A DNA stretch of 64,000 bases. It comes from Flavobacteriales bacterium. Lineage in GTDB: Bacteria > Bacteroidota > Bacteroidia > Flavobacteriales_F > PHOS-HE28. Below the pieces are notes generated by a model that had not been told where the DNA came from, did not search any database, and saw only the letters and a list, made by a program, of their open reading frames with translations. The stretch spans positions 1,178,001 through 1,242,000 of the forward strand of contig JADJXH010000004.1 in assembly GCA_016715895.1 (NCBI GenBank). The letters are read 5' to 3'. Positions 32,768 to 41,943 of this stretch are shown here, in pieces (the stretch's first letter is position 1; the number at the start of each line of letters is the position of its first letter). Position numbers and translations under genes: made by a program.

Positions 32768-33176
32768 GGTATTCCACGTGATTGTTCTCGGTCTCCTGCA
32801 GCTTCACGCAATGCAAGCTGGCGCCGGCCTCACGGATGGGCGCCTCCAGCTGCTCCCAGATGGCGATCGCCAGGTTCTCCGTGCTGCTGTACCGCCCCTG
32901 CATGAAGGGCACGTCCACGTCCAGGTTGCGATGGTCCACGTACTGGATCACGCGGTCCTTGATGATGCGGCCCAGCAGGCTGAGGTCGATCACGAAACTG
33001 GTCTCCGGATCGGGCTCGCCCTTCACGGTCACCCACAGGTCGTAGTTGTGGCCGTGGCCGTTGGGGTTGGCGCATTTGCCGAAGACGGCCAGGTTCTTCT
33101 CCAGGGTCCAGTCGGGCCGGGCCAGGCGGTGGCTGGCGCTGAAGCGTTCGCGGCGGGTGATGTGCACGAGGGGCAT
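32757..33176 (-). CDS. 6-pyruvoyl-tetrahydropterin / 6-carboxy-tetrahydropterin synthase family
   Basis: 139 residues. Zinc-binding His residues in FSASHRL and GHGHNY, and the catalytic Cys in GKCANPNGHGHNYDLWV, are visible; the end carries the conserved Glu (KLQETENNHVEY). It takes dihydroneopterin triphosphate from FolE, either to 6-carboxytetrahydropterin (QueD, queuosine path) or 6-pyruvoyltetrahydropterin (PTPS). I cannot decide between the two from sequence. Reverse TACCTTCG box at 33219-33226 would be its promoter, 42 nt before the start. Confidence 0.9.
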   Translation of the reverse strand: MPLVHITRRERFSASHRLARPDWTLEKNLAVFGKCANPNGHGHNYDLWVTVKGEPDPETSFVIDLSLLGRIIKDRVIQYVDHRNLDVDVPFMQGRYSSTENLAIAIWEQLEAPIREAGASLHCVKLQETENNHVEYHGA

Positions 33177-33218
33177 GCGCGAGGAATGCCGGAGGGCACC
33201 GGAATGTTCAGTGCCCGG

Positions 33219-33226
33219 CGAAGGTA
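33219..33226 (-). promoter_or_regulatory. -7 box upstream of the PTPS-like / folE operon
   Basis: Reverse strand TACCTTCG, one mismatch to TAnnTTTG. It lies back to back with the hldD box at 33254-33261 in the divergent gap. Confidence 0.4.
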
Positions 33227-33253
33227 ACGAGTGGCGGCCAGGGCGGGCGTGCG

Positions 33254-33261
33254 TTACTTTG
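33254..33261 (+). promoter_or_regulatory. -7 box abutting hldD, probable leaderless start
   Basis: TTACTTTG (one mismatch to TAnnTTTG) ends 5 nt before the hldD ATG at 33267. The same octamer at the same distance precedes mlaE (56840-56847). Confidence 0.5.
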
Positions 33262-33266
33262 CCGCC

Positions 33267-34259
33267 ATGATCGTGGTGACGGGGGCGGCAGGCTTCATCG
33301 GCAGCGCGTTGGTGGGCGACCTGCTCCGGGAAGGCTGGCAGGACATCGTGGCGGTGGACGACTTCAGCCGCGCGGACAAGGCCCCCAACCTGGCCGGGAA
33401 GGCGCTCACCGCCAAGGTGGACCGCGACCACTTCTTCACCTGGCTGGAGGAGAACCACCGCTTCGTGCAGTTCATCTTCCACCTGGGCGCCCGCACCGAC
33501 ACCACGGAGTTCGACCGCAGCATCTTCGACCGGCTGAACCTGCACTACAGCCAGCGCATGTGGAAGGCCTGCGTGAAGCACGGCATCCCCCTGGTGTACG
33601 CCAGCTCGGCGGCCACCTACGGCGACGGGGCCCTGGGCTACGACGACGTGGATGACACCCTGCCGGCCCGGCTGCACCCGTTGAACCCGTACGGGGAGAG
33701 CAAGAACGACTTCGACAAGTGGGCGCTGGAGCAGGCCACAGGTGCCGACGCAGGCGGCAAGCGCAAGCCCTACTTCTGGGCCGGGCTGAAGTTCTTCAAC
33801 GTCTACGGCCCCAACGAATACCACAAGGGCCGCATGGCCAGCGTGGTCTTCCACGCCTTCAACCAGATCAAGGCATCGGGCGGCATGAAGCTCTTCCGCA
33901 GCCACCGGCCCGATTTCAAGGACGGCGAGCAGCTGCGCGATTTCGTGTACGTGAAGGATGTGTGCGCGGTGTGCCGCTTTCTGATGGAGGACCGGCGGCA
34001 CAGCGGGCTGTACAACCTGGGCAGCGGCACCGCCCGCACCTTCCTGGACCTGGCGCGGGCCACCTTCCGGGCCATGGGTCGTGAGGAGCACATCACCTTC
34101 ATCGACACGCCCGCCGACATCCGCGACCGCTACCAGTACTTCACCGAAGCGCGGATGGGCAAGCTGGTGCGGGCCGGCTTCGCCCAGCCCTTCACCACGC
34201 TGGAGAACGGCATCGCGGACTACGTGGGCAACTACCTGGTACCCGGGAAGTACAGCTGA
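33267..34259 (+). CDS. hldD: ADP-L-glycero-D-manno-heptose-6-epimerase
   Basis: Epimerises ADP-D-glycero-beta-D-manno-heptose for the LPS inner core. 330 residues. Seen: MIVVTGAAGFIGSALV with NAD site, FHLGARTDTTEFD, YASSAATYGDG, NPYGESKNDFDKW (YxxxK), and FNVYGPNEYHKGRMASVVFH, all strongly HldD-like. Start at 33267; twelve earlier codons are open but precede the Rossmann start. With waaA it supports a heptose- and Kdo-containing LPS. Confidence 0.93.
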   Translation: MIVVTGAAGFIGSALVGDLLREGWQDIVAVDDFSRADKAPNLAGKALTAKVDRDHFFTWLEENHRFVQFIFHLGARTDTTEFDRSIFDRLNLHYSQRMWKACVKHGIPLVYASSAATYGDGALGYDDVDDTLPARLHPLNPYGESKNDFDKWALEQATGADAGGKRKPYFWAGLKFFNVYGPNEYHKGRMASVVFHAFNQIKASGGMKLFRSHRPDFKDGEQLRDFVYVKDVCAVCRFLMEDRRHSGLYNLGSGTARTFLDLARATFRAMGREEHITFIDTPADIRDRYQYFTEARMGKLVRAGFAQPFTTLENGIADYVGNYLVPGKYS

Positions 34260-34267
34260 AGCGGCCC

Positions 34268-34627
34268 TCAGGCCGGAACCGGCTCGTTGACGTGCTCGCG
34301 CAGCTCCAGGAGGGCACGACGCACGACGAGCAGCCGCTCGCGCACCTCGGCGAAACGGTCGGGCGCCTCCTCGGCGGCGCGCAGCTTCTCCTTGGCCCCG
34401 TTGAGGGTGAAGCCCTGCTCCTTCACCAGGTGGTGGATGCGCCGCAGCTGGTCGATGTCCTTGTGGGTGTAGAGCCGGTCGCCCTTGCCGTTGCGGCGGG
34501 GCCGCAGCGTGCCGAACTCCTTCTCCCAATACCGGATCAGGGAGGTGTTCACCCCCAGTTCCACGGCCACCTCACCGATGGTCCAATACAGCTTCCCGAT
34601 CGTTCGCTCCTTGTACGGCATGGTCAT
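34268..34627 (-). CDS. MerR-family transcriptional regulator
   Basis: 119 residues with a winged-helix MerR domain: YWTIGEVAVELGVNTSLIRYWE (helix-turn-helix), FGTLRPRRNGKGDRLYT (wing) and DIDQLRRIHHLVKEQGFTLNGAKEKL. A C-terminal coiled-coil helix follows. There are no Cys residues, so it is not a metal or redox sensor of the classic kind. The R-Y-W-E-K-E-F form is usual for Bacteroidota MerR proteins beside M23 peptidases. Its start overlaps the peptidase stop by one base (TGATG). Confidence 0.9.
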   Translation of the reverse strand: MTMPYKERTIGKLYWTIGEVAVELGVNTSLIRYWEKEFGTLRPRRNGKGDRLYTHKDIDQLRRIHHLVKEQGFTLNGAKEKLRAAEEAPDRFAEVRERLLVVRRALLELREHVNEPVPA

Positions 34628-35598
34628 CAATCCAGCGATTGCCCCGCGTTGCGCGAGATCTCCAGCACGCGGGCGTATTCCTCCGGCGTCAGGTCGTTGA
34701 AGAAGTAGTTGGCGGGGTCCACCGGGGCGCCGCCCTTGTGCACTTCGTAGTGCAGGTGGGGACCGGCGCTGAGGCCGGTGTTGCCCACCAGGCCGATGGG
34801 GTCGCCGCGTTTCACCTGCTGGCCGGGCCGCACCTTCAGGGTGCTCAGGTGCCCGTAAAGCGTTTTGTAGTCGAAGCCGTGGTCGATGATCACGTGGATG
34901 CCATAGCCGTTGGTGGCGTAGTCGGCGAACTCCACCCGTCCATCGCCGGTGGCGTAGATCTCCGTGCCCACCGGTGCGGTGAAGTCCATGCCGGCGTGGA
35001 ACTTGGCGATCTTGTGGATGGGGTGCAGCCGTTCCCCGAAGCCGCTGCTGATCATGGTGAGGTCGCGGTTGCTGATGGGCTGCACGGCGGGGATGCTGGC
35101 GAGCAGCTCCTTCTTGCGGAGGGCCAGGGAGGCCACCTCGTCCAGGCTCTCGCTCTGCACGATCAGCTGGCGGGTGAGGGCGTCCAGTCGCTTTCGGGTG
35201 CCCACCACCACCTCGCTGCCCGCGAAGCCCGCCAGGTCGCGGTAGCGGTTCACGCCGCCGCTGCCCGCCCGCCGCATGCTCTCCGGAAGGGGGTCGGCCT
35301 CGAAGATCACCCGGTAGATGTTGTCGTCCCGCCGCCGCACATCGCGCAGCACCTCCTCCACCTCGCTCAGCTGGCGGTTCAGCAGCTCGTACTGCGTCAG
35401 CAGCTGCTGGTTCTCCCGCTTCAACAGCGCCTCCTTGGGGCTGTCCACGAACTGGTACACCAGAAAGATGCCCAGGAAACCCACCAGCAGACCGGGGGTG
35501 AGCGCAAGGAACACCCGGCGCACCTTCTGCCAGGCCGTCAGCCGGATGCGCTCGAAGTTGAGCGTCTGCGGGTTGAACCGGTACTTGTGCTCGGGCAT
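34627..35598 (-). CDS. M23-family metallopeptidase, membrane-anchored
   Basis: Putative zinc endopeptidase for peptidoglycan cross-links. 323 residues: cytoplasmic start, one membrane helix (about 38-56, LALTPGLLVGFLGIFLVYQF), a coiled-coil segment (EALLKRENQQLLTQYELLNR onward) and a C-terminal LytM domain with HAGMDFTA (HxxxD) and HLHYEVH. All four zinc ligands appear present, so it is likely active. Start at 35598 (MPEHKYRFNPQTL). Translationally coupled to the MerR gene; divergent from alaS. Confidence 0.92.
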   Translation of the reverse strand: MPEHKYRFNPQTLNFERIRLTAWQKVRRVFLALTPGLLVGFLGIFLVYQFVDSPKEALLKRENQQLLTQYELLNRQLSEVEEVLRDVRRRDDNIYRVIFEADPLPESMRRAGSGGVNRYRDLAGFAGSEVVVGTRKRLDALTRQLIVQSESLDEVASLALRKKELLASIPAVQPISNRDLTMISSGFGERLHPIHKIAKFHAGMDFTAPVGTEIYATGDGRVEFADYATNGYGIHVIIDHGFDYKTLYGHLSTLKVRPGQQVKRGDPIGLVGNTGLSAGPHLHYEVHKGGAPVDPANYFFNDLTPEEYARVLEISRNAGQSLD

Positions 35599-35660
35599 TG
35601 GGGGGCGTGAAAATACACAGGATGGCGTGGACACGGGTCCGACCTGTCCGGCCCAAGTGC

Positions 35661-35668
35661 GACCTTTG
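35661..35668 (+). promoter_or_regulatory. -7-like box upstream of alaS
   Basis: GACCTTTG, one mismatch to TAnnTTTG, 19 nt before the alaS start codon. Confidence 0.35.
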
Positions 35669-35687
35669 CGGCCGCTTTCGCCCCGCC

Positions 35688-38294
35688 ATGCTCACCAGCC
35701 AGCAGATCCGCCAGAAGTTCCTCGACCATTTCGCCCAGCGCGGTCACCAGATCGTGCCCAGCGCGCCCATGGTGGTGAAGGATGACCCGACGTTGATGTT
35801 CACCAACGCGGGCATGAACCAGTTCAAGGACCTCTTCCTGGGGAACCGCGAAGCGAAGCACAAACGCATCGCCGACACGCAGAAGTGCCTGCGCGTCTCC
35901 GGCAAGCACAACGACCTGGAGGAGGTGGGGATCGACACCTACCACCACACGATGTTCGAGATGCTCGGCAACTGGAGCTTCGGCGACTACTTCAAGAAGG
36001 AAGCGATCCAGTGGGTGTGGGAGCTGCTGGTGGACGAGTACAAGATCCACACGGCCGACATCTACGTGACCTACTTCGGCGGCGACGAGAAAGATGGGCT
36101 GCCCGCCGATGAGGAGACCCGTGAGCTCTGGAAGCAATACCTGCCGGAGGGACGCATCCTGCCCTTCAGCCGGAAGGACAACTTCTGGGAGATGGGCGAC
36201 ACCGGTCCGTGCGGGCCGTGCACCGAGATCCACGTGGACGTGCGCACCGCGGAGGAAAAGGCCCGGAAGCCCGGCCGCGAGCTGGTGAACAACGACCACC
36301 CGCAGGTGATCGAGATCTGGAACAACGTGTTCATGCAGTTCGAGCGCAAGGCCGACGGCTCGCTCGTGGAGCTGCCCGCCCAGCACGTGGACACCGGCAT
36401 GGGCTTCGAGCGCCTGTGCATGGTGCTGCAAGGCAAGCGCAGCAACTACGACACCGATGTGTTCCAACCGCTGATCCAGTCCATCGCGAAGCGGTGCGGC
36501 AGGGAGTACGGCAAGGAGGAGAAGGCCGACATCGCCATGCGCGTGATCGCCGACCACCTCCGCGCCATCAGCTTCGCCATCGCGGACGGCCAGCTGCCCA
36601 GCAACACCGGCGCGGGCTATGTGATCCGCCGCATCCTGCGCCGTGCCGTGCGTTACGGCTACAGCTTCCTCGGCTTCAACGAGCCCTTCATGCACGAGCT
36701 GGTGAAGGCACTGGCCGAGCAGATGGGCGACCAGTTCCCCGAGCTGCGTAAACAGCAGCACCTGATCGAGAGCGTGATGCACGAGGAGGAGAAGGCCTTC
36801 CTGCGCACCTTGGAACAAGGCACCAAGCGACTCGAGCAAGCCCTCGCCGAGTCGAAGGGAACGCTGGCCGGCGACCGCGCCTTCGAACTCTTCGACACCT
36901 ACGGCTTCCCCATCGACCTCACGCAGCTCATGGCGCGCGAGCAGGGGATGAGCGTGGACATGAAGGGCTTCGAGGCCGAGCTGCAGAAGCAGAAGGAACG
37001 TTCACGCGCCGCAACGGCCGTCACCACCGGTGATTGGGTGGAACTGGGCAAGGGCGAGACGGCCTTCGTCGGCTACGATGAGCTGAGCACTGAGGCCCGC
37101 ATCCTCCGCTACCGCAAGGTGAGCGGCAAGGGTGGCGACCAGTTCCAGCTCGTGCTCGACCGCACCCCGTTCTATTCGGAAGGCGGTGGACAGGTGGGCG
37201 ACCAGGGCTGGCTGATCCAGGGCGCCGACCAGGTCGAAGTGATCGACACCAAGCGCGAGAACCAGCTGATCGTGCACTTCACCAAGGAGCTGCCCAAGGA
37301 CGTGAGCAAGCCGCTCACCGCGCAGGTGAACACGCAGCGCCGCGGCCTCACCGCGCGCAACCACACGGCCACGCACCTCCTGCACCACGCCCTGCGCAAG
37401 CACCTGGGCACGCACGTGGAGCAGAAGGGCTCGCTGGTGGCACCCGACCGCCTGCGCTTCGACATCAGCCACTTCGCCAAGGTGACGCCCGAGGAGCTGG
37501 CCACCATCGAGCGTGAGGTGAACGCGATGATCACCGACGACATCGTGTTCGAGGACAAGCGCAACGTACCGATCGCCGAGGCGAAGGCCATGGGCGCCAT
37601 GGCGCTCTTCGGCGAGAAGTACGGCGACAACGTGCGCGTGGTGAAGTTCGGCCCCAGCATCGAGCTCTGCGGTGGTACGCACGTGCCGCGCACCGGCGTC
37701 ATCGGTCCCTTCCGCATCGTGAGCGAGAGCGCGCTGGCCGCCGGCATCCGCCGCATCGAGGCCATCACCAGCGTGGAGGCCGAGCGCATGATCAACGAGA
37801 AGCTCGCGAAGCTGGAGGCCATCGAGGAACTGCTGAAGCGCCCCGCCGATGTGGTGGCCGCCGTGCAGAAGCTCGCCGAGCAGAACGCCAGCCTCACCAA
37901 GGAGCTGGAGAAGGCCGCACGCGAGAAGGTGAAGCGCTATGCCGCCACCATCCCCGCCAAGGCCACGGCCAACAGCAAGGGGGTGAAGGTGCTGGTGGAG
38001 CAGCTCGACCTCGATGCCCAGGGCCTGAAGGAACTCGGCTTCACCTTGCGCGAACAGCATGCTGACCTGGCCTTCGTGGCCGGCTCGGTGATCGATGGCA
38101 AGCCCCTGCTCGCGGTATCGCTGGGCAAGCAGGTGCTCGAAGCCACGGGCCTGAAGGCCGTCGACATCATCAAGCAGATCGGTCCGCTGATCAAGGGCGG
38201 TGGCGGTGGCCAACCCGACTTCGCCACGGCCGGCGGCAAGGAGCCCGGCGGCATGGCCGAGGCGCTGAAGAAGGCGGCGGAGCTGTTGGGGTGA
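35688..38294 (+). CDS. alaS: Alanyl-tRNA synthetase
   Basis: Charges tRNA-Ala and edits mischarged Ser/Gly. 868 residues, normal. Seen: class II catalytic core (MFTNAGMNQFKDLFLG; TGMGFERLCMVLQGK), the editing-domain zinc ligands in NHTATHLLHHALR (HTATH near 558) and CGGTHVPRTG (near 661), and the C-terminal C-Ala domain with the Gly-rich GGGGGQPDFATAGG. Start ATG at 35688. Ends 16 nt before a hairpin. Confidence 0.97.
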   Translation: MLTSQQIRQKFLDHFAQRGHQIVPSAPMVVKDDPTLMFTNAGMNQFKDLFLGNREAKHKRIADTQKCLRVSGKHNDLEEVGIDTYHHTMFEMLGNWSFGDYFKKEAIQWVWELLVDEYKIHTADIYVTYFGGDEKDGLPADEETRELWKQYLPEGRILPFSRKDNFWEMGDTGPCGPCTEIHVDVRTAEEKARKPGRELVNNDHPQVIEIWNNVFMQFERKADGSLVELPAQHVDTGMGFERLCMVLQGKRSNYDTDVFQPLIQSIAKRCGREYGKEEKADIAMRVIADHLRAISFAIADGQLPSNTGAGYVIRRILRRAVRYGYSFLGFNEPFMHELVKALAEQMGDQFPELRKQQHLIESVMHEEEKAFLRTLEQGTKRLEQALAESKGTLAGDRAFELFDTYGFPIDLTQLMAREQGMSVDMKGFEAELQKQKERSRAATAVTTGDWVELGKGETAFVGYDELSTEARILRYRKVSGKGGDQFQLVLDRTPFYSEGGGQVGDQGWLIQGADQVEVIDTKRENQLIVHFTKELPKDVSKPLTAQVNTQRRGLTARNHTATHLLHHALRKHLGTHVEQKGSLVAPDRLRFDISHFAKVTPEELATIEREVNAMITDDIVFEDKRNVPIAEAKAMGAMALFGEKYGDNVRVVKFGPSIELCGGTHVPRTGVIGPFRIVSESALAAGIRRIEAITSVEAERMINEKLAKLEAIEELLKRPADVVAAVQKLAEQNASLTKELEKAAREKVKRYAATIPAKATANSKGVKVLVEQLDLDAQGLKELGFTLREQHADLAFVAGSVIDGKPLLAVSLGKQVLEATGLKAVDIIKQIGPLIKGGGGGQPDFATAGGKEPGGMAEALKKAAELLG

Positions 38295-38309
38295 GCGCAG
38301 GAAGCGCCT

Positions 38310-38392
38310 GGATCACCGTTCCGTGATCCGAACTCAGGCGGCGATGCCGCCACGTCCTTCGCAAGGCCGCCGGGCCTGTCCCACGCCTTGCG
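38310..38392. terminator. Cluster of hairpins between convergent genes
   Basis: Three inverted repeats follow one another: GGATCAC/GTGATCC at 38310-38329, GGCGGC/GCCGCC at 38337-38351, and CGCAAGGC/GCCTTGCG at 38360-38392. They lie between alaS and the convergent membrane-protein gene and probably end transcription from both sides. Confidence 0.65.
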
Positions 38393-38399
38393 ACCCGCC

Positions 38400-38855
38400 T
38401 TAGGCGAGGCTAGGCCGTGGCCCGAGAGGGCGGCTGGGGGCGGGGGCGGGTCGGCCGTAGACCGGGCCCATGTAGCGGGTCTCGTAGCTCAGGCCCAGGT
38501 TCAGGATGTAGAGGCCATTGAGCAGGATCACCAGCACATGGTCCAGGAAGGAGGTCTTGCCAAAGCTCTCGGCCACCTCGATCCACACCTTGGGCAGCAG
38601 GTAGAACTGCCCGTAAATGGGGATGAAGAAGAGCCACAGGTGGTTGGCCGGCCGGCCCACGATCTTCAGGAACACGATGAAGTTCCAGATGGGCACGATG
38701 GCGGCGTAGCCCGGCTGGCCCGCCTTCTCATACAGCTTCCACTGGGCCACCAAGGCGATGATGCCGAAGAAGACGAGCACATAGTACATGGTGTCGCCCA
38801 TGCTGGCGTAGAGCGCATCATGCACGCTCATGAAGGCATTGGTGATCGGTTCCAT
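38400..38855 (-). CDS. DUF5684-like small membrane protein
   Basis: 151 residues with about four membrane segments. The text QWKLYEKAGQPGYAAIVPIWN is the signature of DUF5684, found alone or at the N-terminus of some signal peptidases I in Bacteroidota; WLFFIPIYGQFYLLPKVWIEVAESFGK follows. The tail is Pro/Arg-rich. There is no signal-peptidase catalytic domain here. Function unknown. Confidence 0.8.
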   Translation of the reverse strand: MEPITNAFMSVHDALYASMGDTMYYVLVFFGIIALVAQWKLYEKAGQPGYAAIVPIWNFIVFLKIVGRPANHLWLFFIPIYGQFYLLPKVWIEVAESFGKTSFLDHVLVILLNGLYILNLGLSYETRYMGPVYGRPAPAPSRPLGPRPSLA

Positions 38856-39160
38856 GACGATCGGTTATTGCGGTTTAGCGCCTTCTTCCGAGGCAGGTTC
38901 GGAGGTAAGACGGTTCCTGCGCGGGGAGGTTGCCTCTGCAACGATAGCCCGGAAGGGCGGGGGGGCGACATTCGACGAACGGGGGACTATCAACGGCCGG
39001 CGGTGCATTCCAGGGGGTGCTGCTGCTGGGGGAACGATGCCGGGAGGGTGATCCGTACCCGGGCCGCACCCCGGACGGGCAACGGCCGGGACCGGCGGGG
39101 GAACGGCCCAACGGCGGCGGAAGGACCAGGAGCGTGGTCCGCAGGCCCCGGACCAACCGC
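38856..39160. other. 305-bp gap with no gene seen
   Basis: Very GC-rich spacer between two reverse genes. Open frames through it have no recognisable features. A reverse TATCGTTG at 38939-38946 is a weak -7 candidate for the DUF5684-like gene. No RNA gene or repeat family of the window is present. Confidence 0.5.
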
Positions 39161-40336
<1,176 letters not shown>

Positions 40337-40494
40337 GGGAATGGATGCGGGCGTGAAGGTGCGGACTTGACCGGGAACCGGCGCTCCGGTGTGCAACGAT
40401 GGTGCCGGAACGCGGTTCGGTGGCAACCCTCGGGGACCCGCTCGTCTAGAGGAAGGCTGTCCGGACGGTCCGGATGGCGCAACTTCAGTACAGC

Positions 40495-41943
40495 ATGCAT
40501 CCACGGTACGCCTTCCTTCTGCTCTTCGGATCGGTCATCGGCCCCCTGGCCCACGCCCAATGCGAGATCACTTGGGCCCATCTCAGCACGGCCTGTGACC
40601 TCGGCGGGGTCGGCAAGGTGATCGGGGCGGTGCATTGGACCGGGGGCACGCCCCCCTATTCGGTCGTCATCTCGGGTAACGATCTGTACATCACCATCCA
40701 TGGCATCGGTGCGTCCCCGGTCTTCATTGACGAGACCATGGGCAATATCACAGACCTCGATGGTGCCACCGCCACGGTTTTTGACTCAGGCTCCTGCTTC
40801 GACGTTTCGCCCATGCAGAACCTGGGGAACTATACGGCCATCGCTTCCACCGGCGGCCTTTTCTCGCTCTCCCTGTCCGCCACCAACTGCGCTGCGGGCA
40901 TTTTCTCCGCCAGCTTCGCCGACAACACGCTGCACGAGGCGAACATCTTCAACGAACCGCTCACCGGCTACACCTATATGCTGCGCAAGGACGGTGCGGT
41001 CCTCACCAGCGGCAGCCTCGCCTCGGTGCTGCAGTCCAACCCCGCCCGGCTGGTGTTCAGCGGGCTCACCTACGGGCAGTACGACCTGGAACTGGACCTC
41101 TCCACGGGCAGCGGGCAGACGGTTCAATATTGCCCGGCGGATCCGGTGTACAGCTTCTGTGTCCCCAAGGCCAATGACTGCCAGACGAACGTGAAGGTCA
41201 AGGTGGCGCTGGCCTCGGTGCTGGGCAGCGGTGGCCTCATGAGCGATGGGCTGCGCACGGCCGGGCTGTTGCCGTTGAGCGAACCCTACTCGGCGCTGGG
41301 CTACACTTACGTGGGCGCAGCCCCGGGGCTGACCACACCGGCTCCGCTACTGGCCGTCACCGGCAACGACGCCATCGTGGACTGGGTGGTGCTGGAGCTG
41401 CGCACCCCTGCGCCGCCGCACACCGTGGTCGCCTCGCGCCCGGCGCTCCTCCAGCGGGACGGCGATGTGGTGGACCTGGATGGCGACCCCTACGTGAGCT
41501 TCCCGGTGGTCGCCGGTTTTTACAAGATCGCGGTGCGGCACCGCAACCACCTGGGGTGCATGTCCGCCGTCAGCTACGGCCTGGACCCCAGTCCCTGCCG
41601 CGGCCCGAACCTCATGTTGCCCGCCACGAGCACGTACGGGACCAACGCGCGCAGGCAGATGACCGTGCCCGGTGTGACCGGGAGCCTGATGGGCCTCTGG
41701 CCCGGCGAGGCCACCGGCGATGGGGTGGTGAAGTACACCGGCGGCGGCAACGACCGGGACGCCATCCTCGGTGCCATCGGGGGCGGCACGCCCACCAACG
41801 CGGTGAACAACGTGTACGACCGCCGCGATGTGAACCTGGACGGGAGCATCAAGTACACCGGATCGAACAACGACCGCGACGTGATCCTGCAGACGATCGG
41901 GGGAACGGTGCCCACGGCGACACGAACGCAGCAACTGCCATGA
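40495..41943 (+). CDS. Secreted protein with QLP-terminated repeat module (copy A)
   Basis: 482 residues. Signal peptide 1-22 (MHPRYAFLLLF...AHAQ). The first 230 or so residues are strand-rich, with an SprB-like start (VHWTGGTPPYSVVI). From about 230 comes the module shared with the proteins at 41940, 45032 and 59396: LAVTGNDAIVDWVVLELR, RDGDVVDLDG, AVRHRNHLGCM, then two dockerin-like repeats (DGVVKYTGGGNDRDAIL; DVNLDGSIKYTGSNNDRDVIL) and the end TQQLP. There is no type A T9SS domain. ATGA overlap with copy B. Function unknown; surface protein likely. Confidence 0.8.
   Translation: MHPRYAFLLLFGSVIGPLAHAQCEITWAHLSTACDLGGVGKVIGAVHWTGGTPPYSVVISGNDLYITIHGIGASPVFIDETMGNITDLDGATATVFDSGSCFDVSPMQNLGNYTAIASTGGLFSLSLSATNCAAGIFSASFADNTLHEANIFNEPLTGYTYMLRKDGAVLTSGSLASVLQSNPARLVFSGLTYGQYDLELDLSTGSGQTVQYCPADPVYSFCVPKANDCQTNVKVKVALASVLGSGGLMSDGLRTAGLLPLSEPYSALGYTYVGAAPGLTTPAPLLAVTGNDAIVDWVVLELRTPAPPHTVVASRPALLQRDGDVVDLDGDPYVSFPVVAGFYKIAVRHRNHLGCMSAVSYGLDPSPCRGPNLMLPATSTYGTNARRQMTVPGVTGSLMGLWPGEATGDGVVKYTGGGNDRDAILGAIGGGTPTNAVNNVYDRRDVNLDGSIKYTGSNNDRDVILQTIGGTVPTATRTQQLP
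41692..41900 (+). repeat. 209-bp duplicated segment, copy 1
   Basis: Matches 43125-43333 with one mismatch (C at 41718, T at 43151). It covers the two KYTG..NDRD repeats of the QLP module and nothing upstream. Confidence 0.95.

Noticed and set aside
38830..39051. Possible 73-residue gene in the 305-bp gap
   Set aside because: Low-complexity, overlaps the start of the DUF5684-like gene on the other strand, no ribosome-binding or promoter signal, and no recognisable domain.
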